A DNA stretch of 64,000 nucleotides from Vespula vulgaris. Taxonomy: Eukaryota; Arthropoda; Insecta; Hymenoptera; Vespidae. Below, piece after piece: positions 36,722 to 49,638 of the stretch. The first letter of the stretch is position 1; each line of letters starts with the position of its first letter. The notes under the pieces are model-generated. The model searched no databases. It saw only the letters and a program-made list of their open reading frames with translations, and had not been told where the DNA came from. The stretch is taken from assembly GCF_905475345.1 (NCBI RefSeq), contig NC_066586.1, forward strand, positions 16,864,312 to 16,928,311. The letters run 5' to 3'. The translations under genes and the position numbers were made by a program.

Positions 36722-37361
36722 AGGATACAAGCATCCTGATTAGGCTAACACGAGTCTAATTAATTAACGATTAGATCAATCTTCTTGAACTAAGAATTAT
36801 TATGATCGGTTCATCGTCATTATTATCGTGATGGTACTGACGTAATGTGAAGTAATTAAAACAAAAAAAAAGACAAGAGAAAAAAATAAATAAATCGATC
36901 AAATCGGAAGGATTCATTCGATCGAATGAGTTTCGTGATTAGACTAAGACGGATAGGATACAAGCATCCTGATTAGACTAACACGAGTCTAATTAATTAA
37001 CGATTACATCGATCTTGTCGAACTAAGAACGATTTTTATTCAATTTATCATGGTCATCATTATCATTATCATTATTATCATGATCTAAATACAATATGAA
37101 AAGAATATTAGAAGAGATAACAAAGGGAAGTTTAGTGGAATAGCTAAGACGAATAGATAGAAAGTTTAAAAGAAAATAACGAGTTGAAACGTATGTTTTT
37201 CTAAACATTAATATTGTTGTTGATGTTGAAGGATGAATGGAAAATGATAAAACCAAGTTTCTTTTCAGTATCAATTAGATCGAAAATAAATGATATTCTA
37301 TTTATTATCATCATCACATCTAATCATCGAATGATTCATTTCAAATGTAATTTAAAATAAA

Positions 37362-37393
<32 letters not shown>

Positions 37394-37440
37394 TCGGTCA
37401 AATCGGAAAGATTCATTCGATCGAATGAGTTTCGTCTCAC
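36722..37440. repeat. Tandem duplication, unit about 233 bp
   Basis: ggatacaagcatcctgatta, followed by an almost unchanged 'aacacgagtctaattaattaacgatta' block, occurs at 36723 and 36956. The 'tcaaatcggaaRgattcattcgatcgaatgag' block occurs at about 36899 and 37397, so a third partial copy is likely. The first two copies are very similar over about 80 bp, suggesting a recent event. Confidence 0.8.
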
Positions 37441-37604
37441 ATAAAGAATCTTTAACGAATCGTGAAATCAAGCACTTGTCCGAGTTTTGCACGCTTAGAA
37501 AGTGGTAACACGCTTTCCACGTAGCAGCTTGCCATGCAAACCATAAATGAGCTAGTAAAATGAGTAATAGGCTATAGTTAACTGTCGGATCATCGAAAAA
37601 AAAC

Positions 37605-38030
37605 TCACTCACGTGAGAGTTGAAACACAAACTTTTTCAATCGAACGTGACAATATTCCCATTGTTTCTCCATACAAATTCATCTTTTCACACGCTCAAA
37701 TTGATTGATTTTTGTTTAATAATAAGACCATTTGATTTGTTTCTCTCGAAGATATTCGTATCGGTACATTTACAATCTTGATCGAAAGTAAACTCACGTG
37801 AGAGTTCAAATAGAAACTCATTCGATTGAACAATATTCAGAGACAATATTCCCATCATTTTCCCATACAAACTGTGTCTTGTATGTTTCTCTATTCAAAT
37901 CGATTGATTTTTATTTAACAAACATATCGCTGATTTGTTTTCTCTCGAAAATATTCGTACTTACTTATATATATTTACATTTTTACGATCCATCTTAAAC
38001 GATCCCTCACGCGAGACAAGTATGTTTTCT
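37605..38030. repeat. Tandem duplication, unit about 185 bp
   Basis: ctcacgtgagagtt starts units at 37608 and 37793, and a weaker third (ctcacgcgagac) is near 38006. Shared blocks in order: gacaatattcccat, ttcccatacaaa, attgatttttRttta, tctctcgaaRatattcgta. Each unit head contains a CACGTG palindrome (E-box) in copies 1 and 2. Confidence 0.8.
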
Positions 38031-38571
38031 CTTCGCCTAAAACAAACGAACTCTAATGTGTTTTTTTTTTCTTTTTATCTTTTTGCATTTAGCTTTCCAG
38101 TTTATTTCCATAAACGGAGAAAACGTTCGTTCATTGACATGTAAAAGGATCATGAATGAAGAGAGAAAAGTAGAGAAGAATGAAAAGGAAAGAAGGATAA
38201 AAAGAGAGAGGGGAGAAAAAAAAAAGAAAAAGATGTAAAAAGAGATGATAGAAAGTGGTGGTTTAGATAGCGTCGATTGGCCGAAATAAAGCGCGCCCGT
38301 TGGCTTTCTAAAAGTTTTACTCTTGTACTTTCGCTTTAACGAACATAAGCTCGGAAATCTTGCAAATACAATGTACGAATGACGTTAATAAGCCATCGTA
38401 ATTTCGTATAATTGAGAGAACTTCGATGGTCAAGGTTACTTTCACTCAACTATATTCATAATATATATGGATGTATGTGAGAGTTAAGAGATCGAACGTA
38501 TTTATTATGGATGCATCATAAAAGTTTATAATCGTGACACTAATTCGAACTTTCTCATTGATTATTTCAGA

Positions 38572-40642
38572 ATGTATCGAGTTTGTCTGCTGTTCGTGGC
38601 TGCGACAGCGGTGGCGCAAGGTCCTTATGATTTAGAACCAAGAGCTGTAACTCTTTCTGGCAAGCCAACTTTAGGGCCACTTTATACGTCCGCGTTAGGT
38701 GGGGGTCAAGGTTTTCGTGATAACAGTTACGAAGATAACGCTGTAACACCTACCCCATCGTCTGCTCCACTTTATAGAAATCCGAACAATCAACCACCTG
38801 TAATATGAGATTCTTTTAATGATGAGAATCGTTCGGTTGTATCGGCCATTGATCATTTTTCTTTTCATTGTGTATTTTAGGTGTATCGTAAACCAACGTC
38901 GTCTCCGCTGGATGGTTCTCGTGATTATCAGTCGAGTATAAGAGTAGGAGGTGGTCCACCACGTGGACCTCTCCGTGGTGGTGGTGGTGGTGGTGGTGGT
39001 CCGATTGGTCCCAATGGCCCGGTACATAGATCATAACATTTATTTATCGTTGATACAATTGTCATCGCAATTACATCCCATCGAATAATAATTTTTATTG
39101 AAGATCAATGCCGAAGAAATCGAGGAAGAGAAAGAGGAACCAGATCGTCTGACGCTTCTTCTTCCTCAAAGCAAATTCGACTGTGTTGGAAAACAAACTG
39201 GATATTATGCCGACGAAGATTTGCATTGCGAGGTCTTCCACTATTGTCATGAAAATGCGAAACATTCGTGGATCTGCCCAGAAGGATTCACATTCCATCA
39301 GGTAAGACTCGTGACTGCGACTCTAACAATTTTCACTTTACGATCTAGCAAGATCGTAATAAACGCGGTATGCGCTCTTAAACCTTACAAAATTCCAATT
39401 GGCTGAGACCACAGCTGTGCGCCAATTTATTCGAACAACTTCCGGGGTAAAGCACCTCGTATTTCCTTCCTACGGAAATCTAAAATGAAGGAGTATCGCT
39501 AACTATACTACTTTCGCTTTTCACCAAGCAAAGGTCATTAACTGACGGTGATATGTTTTAGGTTCATTTGATTTGCATGCCGCCGAGCGGTGATATCAGT
39601 TGCAAGAAGAGCTCGCAATATCATTTCGTCAACGAGTATCTCTACAAACCATTGAACCAAGCCGAAGCTGAAACGAAACCTAACGTGACCTTGAGATATA
39701 GCGAGAGGTATTATCCAGCGGATATATATACCGATGAAAGGGAAGCAGGCGATTATCAGATCACTCCTTCGTCAGCACCTGTTCGACGTCCTCTGCAACA
39801 GGTACCTTTACCATATCATTTCTGAAGACTCCTTAGTCTGTGATACCAGCACACTGATGTCCAACTTCAATTTGGATCCGTTTTTCGTGACGTTGCCTGA
39901 ATATACACGACTCCAATGAAAAGCACGGGAAAAAAAAGAAAATCGATGAATGAAAGGATCTCTGTTCACGATCAACGTCATCATTATTTGCATGTTGTTG
40001 TTCATTATTGTTATCTATGAAGTTGAAATATAGATTGGATTTCTTTGTGCATGTTGTCTATCTCTCTCTCTCTCTCTCTCTCTTTCTATGTATGTATATA
40101 TATATATATATATATTTCTCTCTCTTTTTCTCTTCCTCTATATTTTCAAGCTTCTTGATCTTCTTTATATTGTCTGTTGCTTCGTTCTACATTTTGCTTA
40201 CTCTCATGATTTTCTATCGCACTCTTGTAAACTATATATGCCACACCGTCGTTTACCATACTCAGCTTGAACCAGCTCGAACGATGAACAACTCTCTTCG
40301 GTGTCTTCCACTCTCTTCGAAGATAAACACCATAGAAAACATAACGAGTGATGTTCGCGATAGTTTATCTTGTTGTAGATAGGTTGGATCCTTGTTTTCG
40401 TTTATTAAACTTTCCAATCCGTTCAGGTTTTCGTCGGTCAATCATCAGCAGCGTTAAACAGCATTCCTTCGTCGGCACGTCCACAAATACAAGTTCCACA
40501 ATTTCGTCTACCGGTGAATCAAGTTTTTCATAGCCCCGAAGAAGTGAATATTCCTCTTCAACATAGACGACCGCAACCACAACAGCATCAAGCAATCAGA
40601 AGATTCCCTCAAGTTCGACCTGCGGAAGAAGACTACGAGTAA
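38572..40642 (+). CDS. Secreted single-domain chitin-binding protein (CBM14, CPAP1-like), about 340 aa
   Basis: Coding exons 38572-38799, 38881-39021, 39104-39301, 39562-39801 and 40427-40642, all phase 0. A signal peptide MYRVCLLFVAATAVAQ is visible. Then comes a Pro/Gly/Ser-rich segment with an eight-Gly run (a GGT repeat), and an acidic stretch. One CBM14/peritrophin-A domain follows with the expected six cysteines (FDC, HCEVF, YCHEN, ICPEG, LICMPP, SCKK) and the aromatic GYYADEDLHCEVFHYC core. The tail is Pro/Gln-rich (PQPQQHQAIRRFPQVRPAEEDYE). This is the architecture of the insect cuticular proteins analogous to peritrophins with one domain (CPAP1). The expected role is binding chitin in cuticle or apical extracellular matrix; that is known for the family, not shown here. 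All-phase-0 introns would allow exon skipping without frameshift. Confidence 0.88.
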
Positions 40643-41095
40643 ACTCTGAGAATTTCTTTTTCTTTCTTTCTTTCTTTCTTTCTTTTATGTTTCTTTTTTT
40701 CTTTTTATTCATTTCTTAAATTCATCGACAAATTCAAAAATACTCGGAAACGTATGTTAATTCGTTTCAAGATCATAATATTCGTCCCATTGTCGTCATT
40801 TCATTTCTCATAAAATTTTTTATCACAACGATTTTATTACCCCACTGTTCTATCGTTTAACGGCATCAATTTATCTGTAGTTAATGGCATGAAAGTTGAA
40901 GTATAAGGATAGAATCAATATTTATTCCATTATTTTTCAGAGTAACATATGTATATCGTATATCTCTCTATAGTTTGTGTATTTCTTTTTCTTTCTTTCT
41001 TTGTTTTTGCATTTTACATTCGCGAATAAAAATTTCAAAGATTTTCTTTGATATCGCACGTTGGCCTATGATCGTGTAATATGGAACGTAAAAAA

Positions 41096-41096
<1 letters not shown>

Positions 41097-41134
<38 letters not shown>

Positions 41135-41170
41135 CATTATTATCGTTACCATTATTATTATTATTATTAA
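41097..41170. repeat. (ATT)n microsatellite
   Basis: About 22 ATT units with a few interruptions. Confidence 0.95.
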
Positions 41171-42065
41171 AAAATGATCTTCCTCGTTTAGAAGAAAAAA
41201 AAAAAAAGAAAAAAAAGATTTTTATAACATTTTAACTTTCGATCATTGAAGCCGTTTTTTGTTATTATATCATTACTATTTTTATTGTAAATAATAAGCG
41301 ATAATAATTAGATAATAAAGCGAGATCGTCCGTACGATTGTTTTTATTTCATATGTATAATATGTAATTAATTCAATTACTTCAAAGGGAAGATCAATAA
41401 ATTATTATCGAGTTATTTTTTCAACGATGATAATTATCAATATTTATATATGAAATTTTTAGTATTATGTATTCGTTTTCCTTTTCCTTTTTTTCTTGAA
41501 TAAAATAACAGCCGTCCAGCGACGAGATATACAACGAATTTAACCCCGGGAAATTTATTTCTTCATGAATGAAATTAAAGTATATACTAAAGAGAAAGTT
41601 TCCTCTTTCTTTTATGCGATGTAACGTGTATAAATTGTAACATAAAATACATACGAAATTACGTAAACATCATATTCTGTATTAAATTATATGTTTTATT
41701 TAAATATTAATTGTTTTTAATAATGGTGTACATATACGCCGAAGTGATATCACGTTAATACAAAGTAGGCAATACCTATGAAGAAATCAACATTATTTCT
41801 TTCACAGTATATGAACTTATTCACATATCATTCTCGGTAATCTCATATTAATACTATTTCAAAATAAGTTTCTATGATGATTTTCGCGATTATTACAGAG
41901 TATATGATAAATGGACAAAAATATAACAACCTCTGTAAGCACAAGATCAATACTGTCTCATCGTATAATTTACAATTAAATTTTATCAATTATCTTTAAT
42001 ACTGTACAATTTAATCATTGCAAGTACATTTCGTCATTAGTTTCGTTTACTATGGATAATGATAA

Positions 42066-42083
42066 TGATTGATGATGATGATG

Positions 42084-42125
<42 letters not shown>
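42066..42125. repeat. (AAT)n microsatellite
   Basis: A run of gat units followed by about 13 aat units. Confidence 0.95.
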
Positions 42126-43789
42126 TAGCAATAATAATAATGTATACAATGTGTGTCATTTGAATATGAACGTTGTTTAATGTTTTAAATGAGGCAGTAT
42201 CATTCGTAGTTTGAAGAAAAAAAAAAAGGAAAAGAAAAGAAGAAAAAACATGATTCTAATGTTTCCGTAATTATACATTTTCATAATTTCTACACAGCAT
42301 CCCTTTCTACCATGCATATCTGAGTTTAAAAATTTCTCGTTTCAGAATGATCATATACATAGAAAGAGTAAATACACTCTGATTCCGTACCTTGCAAAAG
42401 AATCTGTGCATCTGTAAGGAACACTGCTTTCAGTATAAAATTTGGCACTATTTTATATAACCATTCTCTTTATGAATAATGAACATTACTAACTCTTTTT
42501 AAAAACTATGCACACAGTGTGTTTTCAGGGCTTAATCAATTTGATTTTAAGCCATGCATATATTTTCGAACTGCAATTAGAGGAGTTTTGATATCTCATA
42601 TTACTACTGCATCCTTGAATGAATAAACAATATACATTTGTTTTATTTTTTTTTTCTTTTTTAATCAGGAAGGCTTACTAATATATAATAGTTTCTTCAT
42701 AGATGAAATATATATATGTATATATGTATGTATACGTACGTGGTATGTGTACATATACATATACATATATAACATCTTCTCTACACAGTAACTTCATTCT
42801 AAAATACTTGCATTGTGTTAAATGATCGCAAATAAATGTTAAGAATATAATGAAGTGAGGAAAACAAAATAAATAAAATATCAAAAACATGAAAAATGCA
42901 TTAGAAAATATTAATCCATAAAATACACTTAAACACAAAACAAATTGATCTAAAATTCAAAATTTTAATAAATTATTATTATGTTCAATCTATATATAAG
43001 TGTAATATTAGAATGAAAGCATATATATCTTAACTATTACCACATACATGATTGAAAACAAATAATATGATCGTAATAAAATATAAAAATAATTAATAAA
43101 TGCTTAATTGTTTGTGAATGTTAATATACTATTAAATTGTATTCTTTTTTTCTTTTTTTTTTTAAACAACGCAGTCACAACTTTCCATATCTGGTGGGTT
43201 TGCATTACCTTCTATAATATACAATTACAAATCTCGATTTTGATTTTATGACAATGGACATTTAATTACAGTATACCCCTGTGTGTTAAGATAGAAATGT
43301 GTAGAAAAATTATAATTCGAAATTCAAGGTCTCACAATATTTTTTATCTATATAAAATTAATCAATGGATATAAGGTATAAGTTCCTGAGAGACACAAAA
43401 TATGTTTGCAACACGAAAGAATATATCCAACAATATTGTAACATACTTAATTCGAATAATAAAACATTTTGTTTGTTTATTGAAAATAGAAAAGATAGGG
43501 AAGGATTATCTGTAGTAAAAAGAAATTACAAATAAAAGAAGCTTTCAATGCTCAAGTTCAATGATCAAAAAGAAGTTCAATGATCAAGTGATACTCGTTC
43601 TTAATGATCTTAGGCATTAAGATATGTATACTGAATGAAGTGGCACCCTGAGTAAGAGAGAGGAAACCTTAGATAAAATCAAATTCTCAAGAAGCAAGTG
43701 TATTAACTGGCAATTATGGAAATATCTTATTTCAGCCTATGTACTTACATTTAATTATATATATATACATACACACACAAATGTACATG

Positions 43790-43820
<31 letters not shown>

Positions 43821-44653
43821 GATCGGGAAATTTTTTTGCTAATGGTTCGCATGCATATTTCTATTCTTAAACCCCTTATTTAATTTAAGTTTAGTAAACT
43901 ATGATAAATAATTAATTTCTTTTTTTTTTTTTCAAACGATGACAACCTTTAGCAATGAATGAACTAAATGATCTTATTTGTAATGTCATGTACATAAATA
44001 CACCCTGAAACCAAGCTTTCAGGCAATATGTTGTGAAATTATGTATTAATAAATGCAAAACTGATATATAATCTAAATATATAACATATTGCAAATCCAC
44101 CGAAGATATGTTGTTTTAAAGAGAAGCAGTGTAACAGTTCATCACTGAAATATATATCTTCTACTACTTATGTACTAGTCTTTTTTAGGTACATCTGAAT
44201 TTTCCTGCATGATGTGATAATAATGTGATAATATGAACAATCTCTAATTAGAAAGAATAACGTGTCAATAAAATTGAAGATATAGGTCTATGCAAGAAAT
44301 GTACTTGTATACATATTGCTGACATATAAAGATAAAAACAGGTTAAATATAACTAGGAATGTACATATATACCCCCTCTCTCGCGATAGTTATTTCTCTA
44401 ATTTTCTTTGTCGACTCTACACGAAAAAAAATTATTCCGCTATTAAATTGCATTTGTTACTATTCAAGTGATAATTTAGTAGCAGCATAAAATTATACCC
44501 TACTATAGTGAAGTTTCCCTGCTTCCAAATTGTATATACATTTGGCTATTTATGTATTAAGAAACCAATTTGATTATAATAGCACATTTCTTGTTATGCG
44601 TGCAAAATCTTTTTTTTCGTGAAGAGAAGTTCGTTTATATTATAGTACCTTAA

Positions 44654-44658
<5 letters not shown>

Positions 44659-44702
<44 letters not shown>
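44659..44702. repeat. (TA)n microsatellite
   Basis: About 22 uninterrupted TA units. Confidence 0.95.
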
Positions 44703-44705
<3 letters not shown>

Positions 44706-45483
44706 AACGGTTACAATAGTCCCCACAAGATCAAATTCTGTTGTAACATTTATATCCCTTAATTAACAAACACGTATGTCATACAGATGAGATTATGTAT
44801 ACACTTTAGGAGAGCCAGATTATTATTATTAAAAGTTTAATTAAAACTGGAAGTCCCATATAAGACAGAGTTTGATCTTGCAATCTTGAAGACAGATAAG
44901 TTCGTTCACTTCCCATATTACACATAGGAAATATTGAACTGGTATGATTTGGCTGTTCAAATATAATTTGATTAAAGGTAAATTGACATTTCCTTTTTTT
45001 CTTACTATGTTAATCATTCTGTAAGATATGAAGGCAGGTGTGGAGTACAATTGTCATGCTCTTGTAATTTTTTTCTTTCTTTTTTTTTTTTTCTGTATAC
45101 CTTTAATAAATACCTAAAAATTTTACTAAAGGTTTTCAAATAAAATATTACTCTCCTCTTATGTTTATTAACGATTATATTAAATTTTGCTAAAAAGTGA
45201 TACTAAAATTATTTAGTATTAAAATCATTATCAGGGAACAATAGAAAGCAGTGATTTCCTGGGCCATGCACTTGATCTCCACTGTGCTTTTGCTATTATT
45301 TTTTATAGTGATATACTTCAAATGGGAAGACACTAACTGGCTGACTCTGACAAGCATTTTACTCTCTAAATATATCCAGGTACAAAAAGCATACTATTCC
45401 GAAAGCAAATGATTTGCAACTAAATTTTACATCTCCTGTTTACAAGAATAAGTTCAGCCACAGGATATAGACCATTTATACAT

Positions 45484-45534
<51 letters not shown>

Positions 45535-45723
45535 AAATCAACAATTTCTGTTAATACTTCCACGTGTTATTGCCTATAAACTTATTCAATCTTATGTACT
45601 CCATAGGTGCCTCTGTTTTCATTGCTTTATGAAGCATCCATTGAAAACAGGCTAAATATTTCATAAAGTGAACTTGGTATATGATTTTGCACTCTACAAG
45701 TAGCCCATGTATTTTCCATTATT

Positions 45724-45801
45724 CTGTAAGAACATATTATTTTATATTAATCAAAATTGAATTTTTTTATTTTATAATAGAGAATTATCAGTGCAACTCA
45801 C
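45724..45801 (-). other. Possible intron in the WDR48 3' UTR
   Basis: 62 nt after the WDR48 stop codon, a strong donor TTAA|gtgagt (45802/45801) faces an acceptor ttcttacag at 45724. This gives a 78-nt intron like the others of this gene. The following segment begins AATAATGGAAAATACATGG. Splicing here is inferred. Confidence 0.4.
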
Positions 45802-45863
45802 TTAACCACAGTACAAAACCAGGCACACTTCAGGGATCCATAATTTGATGTATTCAGCATTAA

Positions 45864-48800
45864 CTATTTGACAGGACGATAATGAAGTGTTAAATCTGCT
45901 GAACTTTTCCAAATAAAATGTCTTACCTATAATAACATCAAGATACTTTAAAAATAAAATTCTAATTTCATTGAATATTTTATTTTTTCAACTTACAGTC
46001 CTTAAGTCCATAGATGGGTCTAAAACTTGATCATTACATAAAATTTCAACTTTTTCCTCAGCTAATGAAGAGGAATCTGCGTTAGAATCTGTATTTGCTC
46101 TATCTCCTGCTGGAGAACCTCCAGATACGGAATTACCAACGCCAGTTACTAAACCAGAATCACTGCCTGCACAAAGTGCTTTATCAAAAATATGCTCTGC
46201 GACCTTCCGAATTTGTATAAAATCATTTGCAATTAAACGATCCCTTTAAAAAAAAAAAAAAAGAATGAATATGAATGAATTAGTGATAAATCTTATATAT
46301 GCGTGTCTGAGTGTATGTGTATCAGTGCAATTTCACATAGAAAATTCACGTTACTTTTTCAGACTTTTCACTCCAGAACTTGCATGTGGAGTTAAATAAA
46401 AAGGTATTTTGATGAATTGTGGAAGATTTTTATTTGCTACGATATTTGATACCCATAATGGTACCGTATCATTTAATAATACACTTTCTGTTTCACCTGC
46501 AGCATCTCGAACTAGTAACCTACACATTGTTCTACCACCAACTTCACTAAAATGTATAATTAATTTATAAATATGTTATTAATTTTTTAATGGAAAATGA
46601 AGTGTGTTTAATAGTCTTACATACCTGAAAATTACAGGTGTATGACCAGGTACAGAAAAATACAAATTTCTACCACTGTCGTGCGTCGACCCATTTCCAT
46701 CATTACTATTTCCCTCATTATCATCATCTGCGTTCATCGGTCGCCACCAGTGTTCAAGGAGTGCTTGTAAAAGTAGACTTCCATAATTTACTATAAAGGA
46801 TTGTAATAATATAATTTTTATACAATGACATACTATATTCTTCAAAATGAAAAAAAAAAGAAAAATACCTTTTTGATCTTGACCCTTATTATCTGTAAGA
46901 CCAGCTTCTTTAGCAGAAACCCATGCAGAAAAACAATCATTTTCATCTTGTCCTAAATGGATGCTCAACATCTATGGAAAAAAAAAAAATAAATAAATAA
47001 TAATTTAAAAAAGGATAAGAATTGTTTATATCTTTTTTGATGATTAAATCAATCAGTACATATATGTACTTGTCTAAATAAATAATAATACAAACCCCAG
47101 TCTTGAGATCAACATTAAACCAATTTGGAACATAAACCATTTTATTTCTCTTTTTTATTTCCTGTTCAAAATCTACATGACCTAAATCTTCCACTTTACA
47201 GGCTTTTAATACGTCGTATAGTGCTACATTTTCATCTGTATCTTTTGTTAGAACGTATCTCCTATCATTTAGGATATGGCAGTGTCGTATTGCAGGAGCT
47301 CCTAATATCCTCTGGCTCGGTTCGGTATTTAATGGTACACCAACATTTCCTGCCATTCCCCCGGCAGAATCACAATAATCTCCAATATCTTGCCAATCCC
47401 TTTGGCTTATAGACTAATAAAATTAAATAATTTCACTTGTTAATTACTTATTATCTACTACTAACAATACTGTAATTATTTTATAGATCACTTAAATTAA
47501 ATAAATTAATTACCCAATTATTAATGGTAGATTCACTAGTCGCAACCCAAATACTAGATTGATCAGGGGTCATTGCCATTTTGAGTATGGGCTCTTTTTC
47601 TTCGCATATAACAACAGATTTCTCAGGATGGCTTAATTCAGTCATTACGACTCTTTTGTCCCTACCACCTGATATTACATGACTAAAAGTATCTGTAGCC
47701 TAAGAGAAAACAATTATAGCAATTATAGAAGTACTTCTTTATAGATATCTGATTAAAAGATATAAAATTATAACTACCAATAATGCCCAGACACCCTCAT
47801 TATGTACTCTATAAGTTTGCAAACATCTCTGTTCTCCGAGTGACCATAATTTAATTGTGCCATCTGAACTTGCCGATAAACATTTTGTGCCATCTCTATT
47901 GAGCACTAAAGCTTTAATATTGTCTGTATGCCCACGCAGTTTCATAAGTTTTGTACAACACCTCGGATCCCATACTCTAAGAACTTTTTCTGTACTTCCG
48001 CTTACTATAGCTGTTCCAGTAACATTCATAGCAAGGCTATATATCGAATCCTTGCTGCCAGACAAAGTTGATGCTACAACATCACTATATTTTAAGCAAG
48101 CTCTGTACTAATATTTATAATTTGCAAAGCGCACTTACTCGTCACTGTATTATTACTCGCAGTGAGAGCTGTGAGCGTATTTACATCCCAGAGGTAGATT
48201 GTTTTGTCTAAGCCTGCACTAGCTACTAGTTCTCTGTCTTTAGCATACGCCAATGCTTTTACATAGTCCCTATGAGTCCTTAATGTTGACATGCAAAATC
48301 CTTTATGCGCGTTCCAAACTTTGACAGTGGTATCGGAGCTAGCAGATATAACTAAAAAATATTACTTTCATTTTGAATCAATATAATATATATTTTATAA
48401 ACGATATACGAATATATCAAAAGAAAAGAAAATACATACGAGTCTTTCCGCTACAACATAAAACAATATCATTGACCCAATCTGTATGATGTTCCATAGA
48501 TTGTATATACGGTTCGTTCATATTCTTACAATTCCATATTCTTATAATGCTATCTCTGCCCGCAGAATAAAGTCTATGTAAAATCGGATCATATTGTAAA
48601 GAATTAACGCCAGCTCTGTGCCTTCTCTCTACTTCATCCCTTATGACCATGGATACCTTCATCAAATATTAATGAAAAATAAATCATTTTTGTCAAACTC
48701 GTTCTTTACTCGAGTATACATATGTCCAATATTAAAATGTAAATGATTATGTTAACAAAACAGTTATACATTGGAAACTCGGTAATTACGTTAATAGGTT

Positions 48801-49638
48801 AATTAATTTCGTTCGATAAAACGATTACATCTTAATATTTAATAAAATTATTTATTACTGTAGAAACGTAAAATTATAATTATGGAAATAAACGTCCATA
48901 TTTCGGCCGTTTAAAATCCGTGCGTTTATATTTCATGCAAACAAGCAATATGGCGATCGATGGATTATAATTTGATAGTTGAACCAAAGCATCTTATGAG
49001 CTACTGTAAACAACGTTGTCAACATTTGATATAAACATTACACGAATGTAACGTTAATAAAAGATTTATTACTCAAACTTTATTCATATCGATCGGAACG
49101 TTCGTATATAATCAGATCGATCATAAAATTCGTTCTAACAACTTCGAAGTAATAGGTTTAAAAGGAAAAAAAATAAAATAAAATAAAATAAAATAAAAAA
49201 AAAGGAGAATAAATGAAACAAAAAACAACTCGACAGGTAGCTGACCTTTACACGTTACCGTGTGTATCATATCTAACATGTATACACATCGTCGTTGAGG
49301 AAATATATATATATATATATCATATACATATATAGATATAGATATATACTCAGAAAGGACGTATGATGCTTTAAAATCAATGTTTCGTTAGAAACTAACG
49401 AAAGTTTACGATTAAATTGTTTCCCCATTTCTTGTAAAAAAGTAATCACAACTGACAAAGTATTCCCATAAACTTGATGTTCTAAGAAATAGGATAAAAC
49501 GAATAAGAGTAAGAAACTTATGAAAAATAATAATGGAATGTAAAGACGAAGCTAAATGGGGAAGAGAGATAGACGAGACAATATACATACCTGTATCTTC
49601 TTACGTGTACTCTGTCCGCCTGTCTTATGGGCTGCCAT
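45864..49638 (-). CDS. Wdr48: WDR48/UAF1, activator of USP1/USP12/USP46, 11 exons, about 682 aa
   Basis: WD-repeat scaffold that activates the deubiquitinases USP1, USP12 and USP46 (Fanconi anaemia and signalling roles in animals). Exons 49638-49591, 48656-48440, 48351-48139, 48073-47778, 47699-47514, 47413-47096, 46971-46869, 46790-46625, 46546-46355, 46243-45997 and 45926-45864 join in phase; human is 677 residues. Near-identical family blocks are visible: AGRDSIIRIW, EHHTDWVNDIVLCC, TLRTHRDYVKALAYAKDRE, TLTALTASNNTVT, GSTEKVLRVWDPR, CHILNDRRYVLTKDTDENVA, VPNWFNVDLKTG and DPSMDLRTVRHFIWKSS. The N-terminal two-thirds is a beta-propeller of about eight WD blades. The ancillary and SUMO/ubiquitin-like C-terminal domains follow. 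An Asp/Asn/Gly-rich insert (ADDDNEGNSNDGNGS) is lineage-specific. The exon 6 donor is gtttgt. Intron 1 is 934 nt. Confidence 0.97.

Larger units (their letters stand above)
32142..38570 (+). other. Probable 6.4-kb first intron of the CBM14 gene
   Basis: No supportable coding exon. It contains a CT microsatellite (33124-33162), a TA palindrome (34657-34722), tandem repeats at 35.1, 36.0, 36.7 and 37.6 kb, and a GC-richer patch at 33.34-33.53 kb. Large first introns like this often carry enhancers, but none can be named from sequence. Confidence 0.5.
40643..45863. other. Intergenic/3' UTR region between CBM14 gene and WDR48
   Basis: No coding gene seen in 5.2 kb. The left part is presumably CBM14 3' UTR. 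The right part (from 45863 downward) is WDR48 3' flank, and includes a possible spliced 3' UTR exon (intron 45724-45801). Simple repeats: ATT at 41097-41170, AAT at 42066-42125, TA at 44659-44702 and about 45490-45530. Confidence 0.5.
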
